Assembly (NCBI RefSeq): GCF_032017025.1
Contig: NZ_DALZQO010000002.1
Coordinates: 124,001-188,000 of the forward strand
Direction of reading: 5' to 3'
DNA length: 64,000 bases
Source of the DNA: Hydrogenoanaerobacterium sp032017025
Lineage (GTDB): Bacteria > Bacillota > Clostridia > Oscillospirales > Ruminococcaceae
Shown: positions 1 to 5,857 of the stretch, piece by piece
Layout of the letters: every line of letters starts with the position of its first letter
Position numbering within the stretch: the stretch's first letter is position 1
Position numbers and translations under genes: made by a program
Notes under the pieces: model-generated
What the model was told of the DNA's origin: nothing
Databases searched by the model: none
What the model saw: the letters and a program-made list of their open reading frames with translations, nothing else

Positions 1-366
1 ACAAGGCAGGTTGGGAATATGTACCGTATAGTTACCACTATACGGTTTCGTGGGTTCGAAAAACAATACGCTGCCCTCTCTGGTTACGTTTTTCTTAGTT
101 CCATCACAATCTTTATATTTTATACAGACTCCATACCCGACCCGAATATAAGACCTGCCATTCAATTGAAACGGTCGTACACCATTGTAATATACATAAC
201 ATTTAGTATTACAAAACAAATCACTCACGTAGAAAGTTTGGTGTATACACTTACAAACACAGTAGCGCTTACGTTGTACTGTTATTTTCCACGGATTGCT
301 TATTGCACGAATTGGTTTGCCACTATACACACCCTGTGCATGGGCCACATTTATAAATTCTGTCAA
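1..366 (-). CDS. Partial hypothetical protein, runs off left edge
   Basis: An open frame of 122 codons enters from the left window edge with no stop. The proposed start is a TTG at 366-364 preceded by GGGAG at suitable spacing. The peptide is hydrophilic, has a cysteine cluster (YCVCKC, then FCNTKC) and no signal peptide or membrane segment. It lies just downstream of the DUF11 gene on the same strand, so the two could be co-transcribed. The plus strand is also open in the same codon register, but its translation does not look protein-like, so the minus frame is preferred. No family is recognised, and the sequence beyond the window is needed to settle it. Confidence 0.42.
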   Translation of the reverse strand, partial: MTEFINVAHAQGVYSGKPIRAISNPWKITVQRKRYCVCKCIHQTFYVSDLFCNTKCYVYYNGVRPFQLNGRSYIRVGYGVCIKYKDCDGTKKNVTREGSVLFFEPTKPYSGNYTVHIPNLPC

Positions 367-410
367 TCTAACATCTCCCTGGAGTAAATCTATTTAAGAA
401 TAAATCTGGT

Positions 411-1244
411 TTATAACGATGCAGTCAAACTAAATTGAAGTTTATATGTTTCTGCGGGGTTAAGATCCCCAATGTAGATACCATCAGCAGGATTTTCATC
501 CGTCAATGGAAGTATTTCATTCTTTAATGTTGAGTTCTGCTTGTAGCTCATTCCTTCTGGAATAGCGTTTGTTACTGTAATATCAGCAATTTTGATGGTA
601 CCGGTGTTTTTAATGATAAGGGTATATAAAACATCTTCATTATTTTCTGCTACGAAGGTCTTATCTGCCGATTGTACAATTTGTAGGCCCGCTGCAGCAA
701 CACTAGTAATTGCCGTGCTTGGATCGGTACTGCCTGAATACTCATTTCCTTTGTAATCTCTAAACTTAAGTGTAGCAAATCCACTGTTAATAATATCTCC
801 GGTTGCTCCTTCGCTTACAGTTACCTTGTACTCCAATGTTGCTGCTTTCCCTTTGGGTACACTGCCAACCGTAACCTCACCGGAACTGGTTACAGTAACG
901 CCTGTTTCTAACGTTTCGTCGGACTGCGGAACGGGAACAATTGAGTCCTGGACTAAAATAGTTTTAGGCGATATTGTATCTACGATTTTAACTCCGTATA
1001 TGTCAACAGAAGAATTATTGATAAGTTTAACGGTATATTTAATCTTATCACCAGCCTCAGCAAACTCCTTATCCGAAGTGTTATCAATGATTACCTTAAC
1101 AACATCTGTAGTAATAACATTACTGGTAACCTGGATAGGGCAGGGGTCTTCACCGGTATTTACAACTATAAAACCAGACGCTGTTGCACTGTTTTCAAAT
1201 GGTTTAAGGGCTATGCCTAATGATTGTGCTTGATGTTCTAACAT
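411..1244 (-). CDS. DUF11-repeat protein without signal peptide
   Basis: The 277-residue protein contains two DUF11-like immunoglobulin-type beta repeats (about residues 50-170 and 185-275). Each has the typical pattern of 'D.V.Y.V...N.S....GV.V.D.I' followed later by 'G.V..G....L.Y.V'. DUF11 repeats are usually found in surface proteins, but no signal peptide, anchor or membrane helix is visible here. That would fit a spore coat or exosporium protein assembled from the mother cell, which is an inference. AAGGAG lies 12 bases before the ATG, a little far but usable. A sigma-K-like promoter sequence lies about 115 bases upstream. Its neighbours on the same strand are a partial cysteine-containing ORF downstream and, further upstream, another cysteine-rich protein. 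Confidence 0.85.
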   Translation of the reverse strand: MLEHQAQSLGIALKPFENSATASGFIVVNTGEDPCPIQVTSNVITTDVVKVIIDNTSDKEFAEAGDKIKYTVKLINNSSVDIYGVKIVDTISPKTILVQDSIVPVPQSDETLETGVTVTSSGEVTVGSVPKGKAATLEYKVTVSEGATGDIINSGFATLKFRDYKGNEYSGSTDPSTAITSVAAAGLQIVQSADKTFVAENNEDVLYTLIIKNTGTIKIADITVTNAIPEGMSYKQNSTLKNEILPLTDENPADGIYIGDLNPAETYKLQFSLTASL

Positions 1245-1358
1245 ACTTACTAAATGCTCCTTTTATAATTATGAATCAAAAATAACTGATGAATCATTGT
1301 TGATGTTTTAATTTGACTTTGGTGAGAAATGCCGTTTTTTAGCCCTCTCCTCTCTCTA

Positions 1359-1385
1359 TAATATATGTCAGTTTCTATAAAACGT
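1359..1385 (-). promoter_or_regulatory. Candidate sigma-K-type promoter of the DUF11 gene
   Basis: On the minus strand AC (1385-1384) is followed after 16 bases by CATATATTA (1367-1359). This matches the Bacillus sigma-K pattern AC-N16/17-CATANNNTA. The motif is short and can occur by chance, but a second match lies before the cysteine-rich gene at 2186-2947. Confidence 0.3.
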
Positions 1386-1522
1386 TATTAAGCGTATAAG
1401 CCTGTCCAATAAGCTAAATAGCTGTCAAAAATGTTGCATATTAGCCCGAGTGAAAAATAAAAAGCGCGGATAATTATAAGCTGTTTACCCGTGCTATTTA
1501 TTGTTTTTGTAGAATATAAAGC

Positions 1523-1645
1523 TTATTTTAATGGTTCGGCTTCATTTTCTAATTTATGTAACCTCTGATATAAGTTATAAATAGTTGCTTCTTCCATATA
1601 AAGTTTTTTCGATTTTTCTTTTTTAGTTATTGCAAATAAGTTCAT
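1523..1645 (-). CDS. Possible 40-residue small protein
   Basis: A minus-strand ATG opens a 40-codon frame ending in TAA inside the otherwise empty interval 1245-1784. The peptide is charged and strongly helical in character (MNLFAITKKEKSKKLYMEE, then NLYQRLHKLENEAEPLK), unlike random intergenic translation. An in-frame stop lies five codons upstream of the ATG, so the start is fixed. No good Shine-Dalgarno sequence is visible, which is the main argument against it. The remainder of the interval is AT-rich and shows nothing else that can be called. Confidence 0.3.
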   Translation of the reverse strand: MNLFAITKKEKSKKLYMEEATIYNLYQRLHKLENEAEPLK

Positions 1646-1784
1646 TTTATGGCAAGCCTACGCCTTCATCTAATCATATAATATTTTTAAAATACATATT
1701 GTGTTACAGCAATTAAGTTATATGGATGCTGCATAAAGGAATTGTTGTTATTTTTTATTAAATTATGAAGGGGAACGAAGAGAG

Positions 1785-2063
1785 ATGGATGATCGCGTTA
1801 ATAATGTAGAGCCTGATGAATTGCCTGTGGAGCAGGAAGCCACAGCCGCTGAGCAAAACGTTAATATTTTAGAAGAAATAAAAGGTTTAAACCAGAAATT
1901 GGGAGACCCTAATTACCAAACATATAAAAAAAGCACGTATTGGCATCAGCAAGCCACTACTATGGATGAAGTAAAACAGGAGTCTCATCAAAAAGAAATG
2001 ATTGAGTGCCTTCAAAGAATAGAAGAAAAGCTGACCAAAATTGAAGCTTTATTAGAAAAGTAA
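1785..2063 (+). CDS. Small acidic coiled-coil protein
   Basis: This 92-residue protein starts at an ATG preceded by GAAGGGGA about 12 bases upstream. The N-terminal third is acidic (VEPDELPVEQEATAAEQ). The C-terminal part, from about residue 62, is a heptad-like helix ending in ECLQRIEEKLTKIEALLEK, suggesting a coiled coil and self-association. There is no signal peptide or cysteine. It is a single-gene unit followed within ten bases by a strong hairpin. No family is recognised; its position among possible spore-surface genes hints at a structural or assembly role, without direct evidence. Confidence 0.65.
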   Translation: MDDRVNNVEPDELPVEQEATAAEQNVNILEEIKGLNQKLGDPNYQTYKKSTYWHQQATTMDEVKQESHQKEMIECLQRIEEKLTKIEALLEK

Positions 2064-2068
2064 AAGCA

Positions 2069-2101
2069 AGTAGGAGGCTCCCTTTAGGGGAGCCTCCTAC
2101 T
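2069..2101. terminator. Strong hairpin between convergent genes
   Basis: A perfect 14-bp stem (AGTAGGAGGCTCCC and its complement) closes a five-base loop. The T tract is weak on the plus side (TGTTTG) and short on the minus side (GCTTTT). It separates the coiled-coil gene from the convergent cysteine-rich gene and probably ends both transcripts. Confidence 0.75.
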
Positions 2102-2185
2102 GTTTGCAATATCCATCAAAGAAGAATAGGGTGGCAAAGAAAATGACAATTCAAAGAAATATTCAAACAGCTTTATTTAAGCTTA

Positions 2186-2947
2186 TTATACGACGATTCC
2201 CGTGCAAGGGCCGCTGCCTGTGCAAGCGCCGATTGTATGACCTTGGGCGAATTCTTGCTTAACTGTAACGTTTTCTGCATAAGGTTTGATTGCCGATACC
2301 AGGAGGTTTTCATGCTTCCACAATTTATCGACTACTTTATAGTCAATTACCAGTAAGCAATCATTTCCTGATGTGGCTACTCTTACATTATCAATGATAA
2401 TTACTTTGCAAGAACCATCAATAAGGGCCAGCTCATTTCTAAATTGATTGAGCCCAGTATTGTCATTGGGGAAGAACGTACCACTTGGGAATCTGGCAAA
2501 TTCATTAAAGAAGCAATTGAAGGTATCTTTTGGAGTAACCACAACAAAGGTGCTTCCAAACCGCAATACTACTTCAAACTCAACGTCATTAATGATACGG
2601 TCACAGCCGGTAGCAGGGCTTAGGCGCTCCTCCGCGCACAAAACGCGGAAACTTTGTACGGTCGGTGGTCCATCCGGTAAGAATCCTCCCCTGCAACCTG
2701 CGGTTCCATCAGGATTACAAGGTATGCAAGACGTTAGTGTTCTGGTTTTTACACAGATATCTCTAACATCCTCGACACAAATATCATGGCACTCGCAAGC
2801 AGCGGCCTCCAATTGATATCCAAAAGCAGCTCTTTTTGCGGTATCTGTAAAGATGCTACAGCACTCTCCGCAATTCGGGTTCAGCCCTGTACTACAGGTT
2901 GGTGCTGCTTGCAGAACAACTTCTTCATCGGTCTTTATGAGATTCAT
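2186..2947 (-). CDS. Cysteine-rich protein, possible spore-surface component
   Basis: The start is the ATG (MNLIKTDEEVV) preceded by AAAAGGAG, not the longer upstream frame. The product has 253 residues and 18 cysteines, 11 of them in the first 90 residues (for example NCGECC, ACECHDIC). The middle is beta-rich (about 110-215), with hydrophobic strands such as FEVVLRFGSTFVVV and KVIIIDNVRV. There is no signal peptide. Cysteine-rich proteins lacking export signals and driven by sigma-K-like promoters are typical of spore coat or exosporium layers in Firmicutes. Here both the promoter match and the assignment are inference. The gene is monocistronic. Confidence 0.75.
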   Translation of the reverse strand: MNLIKTDEEVVLQAAPTCSTGLNPNCGECCSIFTDTAKRAAFGYQLEAAACECHDICVEDVRDICVKTRTLTSCIPCNPDGTAGCRGGFLPDGPPTVQSFRVLCAEERLSPATGCDRIINDVEFEVVLRFGSTFVVVTPKDTFNCFFNEFARFPSGTFFPNDNTGLNQFRNELALIDGSCKVIIIDNVRVATSGNDCLLVIDYKVVDKLWKHENLLVSAIKPYAENVTVKQEFAQGHTIGACTGSGPCTGIVV

Positions 2948-3004
2948 TTTTGTTCTCCTTTTAGTTAATTTAGAGAGAGTATATTTCGGGCTACATCTCC
3001 TTAG

Positions 3005-3032
3005 TATTCTATGCTTAACTATTTGCAATGGT
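3005..3032 (-). promoter_or_regulatory. Candidate sigma-K-type promoter of the cysteine-rich gene
   Basis: AC (3032-3031) and CATAGAATA (3013-3005) are separated by 17 bases on the minus strand, a full match to the Bacillus sigma-K consensus. The -10 lies about 60 bases before the start codon. AAGGAG also occurs in the 5' leader. Confidence 0.35.
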
Positions 3033-3123
3033 TACATGATATTAGATGATAGACTAGCGTGGCACAAAGCAGGTGCTACAAGAAAAGAATTGGCAGAAGA
3101 ATATGGAAAGCCATCAAACACCA

Positions 3124-3240
3124 GTTTGCAATTTTGAAGCGTGCTGGTGCGATAGACAACGATACTGCCATCAAACAGGCCACGGATAACTGACAGATAC
3201 AGCGTGCCTTCACCTTTTTTTAAGCCCGCTGGGCACTGTA
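3124..3240 (-). pseudogene. IS3-family transposase (OrfB) remnant
   Basis: A minus-strand stretch translates to GTLYLSVIRGLFDGSIVVYR followed by TSTLQNCKLVFDGF. This matches my memory of the DDE-core region of IS3-group OrfB proteins (…LYLSVIRDLFDGSIVAYKT…). No complete frame, DDE triad or terminal repeats can be found on either side, so this is a decayed fragment. The rest of the interval 2948-3540 holds the sigma-K-like promoter above and otherwise AT-rich sequence with nothing callable. A short HTH-like peptide on the plus strand at 3040-3137 may belong to the same debris. Confidence 0.5.
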
Positions 3241-3540
3241 TGGTGCCTCCTCCAACAAAGGAAAAGCCTAGGGGCCCAGGGCTTGTTACATAGATAATGC
3301 GAAGTTTAGCAATTTGGCAAAGATAGTATTGTGGTGTATTATAGTACAAATAGAGTGCAAGCATTATTTTACAATAGGAGAAGTAATGGCCTGGTTTATT
3401 TGCTATACCCTTTTCTAGCTGAACATTTTGATTTATAATATTTACAGAGCTAGCTGGTGTGTTTATTTCACACCACAACGCGATAAAAAAGTTATGTGGA
3501 CAAGCTGTTTATGGAGACTACACTTGAAGGAGTTGTGCTT

Positions 3541-4218
3541 TTGAAACAAATTATGATAGTCGAAGACGACAAGGCATTGTCTAACGGGATTGCGCTTGCA
3601 TTACAAAATAATGAGATTAATACTTTGCAATACCACAATATTAAAACGGCAAGAAGCAGCCTTGCAAAAGACATCGTGGATTTGCTGATTTTAGACATTA
3701 ACCTACCAGATGGAAGTGGATTGGATTTACTGTGTGAAGTTAAGAAAAGCAGTAATATCCCTGTTGTTTTGCTGACAGCAAATGATATGGAAACCGATAT
3801 TGTCACAGGCCTTGAAATGGGTGCCGACGACTATATCACGAAGCCCTTTAGCCTTGCTGTGCTTCGTGCGAGGGTGAATACCCAGCTGCGAAAGCAAACA
3901 GTAGCCAATACAAACTGCTTCCAGCAGGACGGCTTTGCCTTTAATTTTGATAAAATGGAGTTTGTTAAAGAAAGCGTTCCTATTGAGTTGAGCAAAACAG
4001 AGCAAAAACTTCTTCGTGTACTTGTGGATAACAGGGGCAGCACCCTTGAGAGGAGTTTATTAGTCGATCGCATTTGGACAGATGGTGCCGAATATGTAGA
4101 TGAAAATGCTCTATCTGTCACAATTAAGCGGCTCCGTGGTAAGCTGGAGGACACCCCTGCAAAGCCCCAGTATATCAAAACCGTTTATGGAATCGGTTAT
4201 ACATGGGCGGTGAAGTGA
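3541..4218 (+). CDS. OmpR-family response regulator
   Basis: The 225-residue regulator has a receiver domain (residues 1-112; acidic pair ED at 8-9, phosphoacceptor D52 in LDINLPDG, conserved lysine in TKPF). A winged-helix DNA-binding domain follows (about 130-222, ending KTVYGIGYTW). AAGGAG eight bases before a TTG fixes the start there; the longer GTG frame upstream has no such site. Its TGA directly abuts the ATG of the kinase. With the following ABC genes it forms a VanR/BceR-like unit in which the regulator probably activates the transporter promoter at about 5065-5160. Confidence 0.93.
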   Translation: MKQIMIVEDDKALSNGIALALQNNEINTLQYHNIKTARSSLAKDIVDLLILDINLPDGSGLDLLCEVKKSSNIPVVLLTANDMETDIVTGLEMGADDYITKPFSLAVLRARVNTQLRKQTVANTNCFQQDGFAFNFDKMEFVKESVPIELSKTEQKLLRVLVDNRGSTLERSLLVDRIWTDGAEYVDENALSVTIKRLRGKLEDTPAKPQYIKTVYGIGYTWAVK

Positions 4219-5064
4219 ATGAGCATATTTAAGACGGACAAAACCATAAGCCGCCTAAATCAGATGATCGACAACGCTATAGAGGGAAAACCAATTGAAA
4301 ATGGATTTGATGAAACAAAAACGTCGGCATTGGAAACAAAGCTATCCCATTATCTTGCAGCAAATAGTGCGACTAAAGCTCAGCTGGCCGAGGAAAAAGC
4401 AAAGATAAATGAACTGATTTCGGATATCTCACACCAGACTAAAACACCTATCGCTAATATTCTGCTCTATGCTCAAATTTTAGAGGAAAGTGTTCTTCCC
4501 GAGAAAGAAAGACAATGTGTGCAGTCCCTAGTAGGGCAGGCAGAAAAGCTGAACTTTCTCATCGCTTCTTTGGTGAAAACATCACGGCTGGAAACGGGAA
4601 TCATTGCAGTGTCGCCTAAGCGAAGCGATATACAGTCGCTTTTGGATGAAGTGATGCGCCAAGCATTACCGAAGGCTCAGTGTAAGGGTATTGCTCTCGC
4701 CTGCGAGAACAGGGAAGCATATGCTGCATTTGACCCAAAATGGACGGCAGAGGCTATTTATAACATTGTAGATAACGCTGTCAAATACACCCCGCAGGGT
4801 GGCAGTATTTGTATTAGCGTAGCTGTTTATGAGTTGTTTGCCAGAATTGACATTAAAGACACGGGTATTGGTATCAGCGAAGAAGAAACAGCAAAAATAT
4901 TTACCCGCTTCTATCGCTCTCCAACAGTCGGTGACGAGGAAGGCGTGGGCATAGGGCTATATCTTGCAAGAAAAATCCTCTCCGATGAGGGTGGGTATCT
5001 AAAAGTGCAATCCGAGCTTGGCAAGGGCAGCACCTTTTCCGTTTTCCTTCCTCTTGAAAGCTAA
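4219..5064 (+). CDS. Soluble sensor histidine kinase
   Basis: The 281-residue kinase has a HisKA helix with phosphoacceptor H72 (SDISHQTKTPIAN), an N-box (N186, NIVDNAVKYTP), and G-boxes DTGIG (214-218) and GVGIGLYLA. It has no transmembrane segment and no recognisable sensor domain, only a short N-terminal helix. Kinases of this kind beside FtsX-type ABC transporters usually sense antimicrobial peptides through the transporter; that is known for BceS-type systems, which do have membrane helices, so a fully soluble form is noteworthy. It begins immediately after the regulator stop codon, implying translational coupling. Confidence 0.92.
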   Translation: MSIFKTDKTISRLNQMIDNAIEGKPIENGFDETKTSALETKLSHYLAANSATKAQLAEEKAKINELISDISHQTKTPIANILLYAQILEESVLPEKERQCVQSLVGQAEKLNFLIASLVKTSRLETGIIAVSPKRSDIQSLLDEVMRQALPKAQCKGIALACENREAYAAFDPKWTAEAIYNIVDNAVKYTPQGGSICISVAVYELFARIDIKDTGIGISEEETAKIFTRFYRSPTVGDEEGVGIGLYLARKILSDEGGYLKVQSELGKGSTFSVFLPLES

Positions 5065-5067
5065 AAT

Positions 5068-5158
5068 CTTTCAAAACTGTTAGATTTGAGAGAAGTTTAG
5101 AAAGGCTCTCGAAAGATTTATCGTGTATAGTCTGTATTATGCAAACATGATACAGACT
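5068..5158 (+). promoter_or_regulatory. Inverted-repeat leader before the ABC genes
   Basis: Between kinase and ATPase lie three nested signals. TCTTTC (5068-5073) pairs with GAAAGA (5111-5116), GAGAG (5088-5092) pairs with CTCTC (5106-5110), and AGTCTGTAT (5129-5137) pairs perfectly with ATACAGACT (5150-5158) just before the Shine-Dalgarno sequence. TATAGT at 5126-5131 could be a -10 box with no good -35, as expected for an activator-dependent promoter. Likely the binding site of the upstream regulator and/or a leader hairpin. Confidence 0.45.
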
Positions 5159-5179
5159 ATTTTCATGGAGGATATTAAT

Positions 5180-5857
5180 ATGACTATTCTTGAAACCAGA
5201 GATTTAAAGAAAATATATGGCAGCGGCGACACTGCCGTTCATGCTTTGGATGGGGTAACCATGACTGTGGGAAATGGGGAGTTTGTCGCTATCGTAGGTA
5301 CATCAGGTAGCGGTAAATCTACACTGCTGCATATGCTGGGAGGGCTTGACCGCCCCACCTCGGGCAATGTAGTTGTGGACGGTCAGGATATTTTTAGCCT
5401 GAAGGACGAGGCACTGACCATCTTCCGCCGAAGAAAGATTGGATTTGTGTTTCAAAGCTACAATCTTGTACCGGTGCTGAATGTCTACGAGAATATTGTT
5501 CTGCCCGTTCAGCTTGACGGCAATACGGTAGACAGCGAATATGTCACCGACATCATCAAAACTCTTGGACTGGAAGCCAAGCTGCAAAACTTGCCCAATA
5601 ACCTTTCCGGTGGGCAGCAGCAACGTGTTGCTATTGCTCGTGCTCTTGCTTCTAAGCCGGCGATCATCTTAGCGGACGAACCGACAGGCAACCTTGACAG
5701 CAAAACCAGTCAGGATGTTTTAAGCTTACTGAAGGTCACAGGACAAAAGTTTAAGCAAACCATTGTGATGATCACTCATAATGAGGAAATTGCCCAGCTT
5801 GCAGACCGCATTATCCGCATCGAGGATGGACAGATTGTAGGTGGCCCCCATGCATAA
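5180..5857 (+). CDS. MacB/LolD-type ABC transporter ATPase
   Basis: This 225-residue ATPase carries Walker A GTSGSGKST (40-48), a Q-loop (VFQSYNLVP), signature LSGGQQQR (142-149), Walker B ILADEP (163-168) and a switch histidine in MITHNEE. The sequence class is that of FtsX-coupled exporters (MacB, LolD, BceA). GGAGG precedes the ATG of MTILETRDLKK, and this start is chosen over an upstream frame that has no site. It overlaps the permease start by 8 bases. It should power the permease encoded next, most likely removing or sensing a peptide antibiotic at the membrane. Confidence 0.93.
   Translation: MTILETRDLKKIYGSGDTAVHALDGVTMTVGNGEFVAIVGTSGSGKSTLLHMLGGLDRPTSGNVVVDGQDIFSLKDEALTIFRRRKIGFVFQSYNLVPVLNVYENIVLPVQLDGNTVDSEYVTDIIKTLGLEAKLQNLPNNLSGGQQQRVAIARALASKPAIILADEPTGNLDSKTSQDVLSLLKVTGQKFKQTIVMITHNEEIAQLADRIIRIEDGQIVGGPHA

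Noticed and set aside
19..387. Plus-strand frame of 122 codons at the left edge
   Set aside because: It lacks a ribosome binding site and protein-like composition; the minus frame in the same register is more convincing.
3053..3137. HTH-like peptide on the plus strand
   Set aside because: It is only about 25 residues long, has no start or continuation, and can at most be debris of a mobile element.
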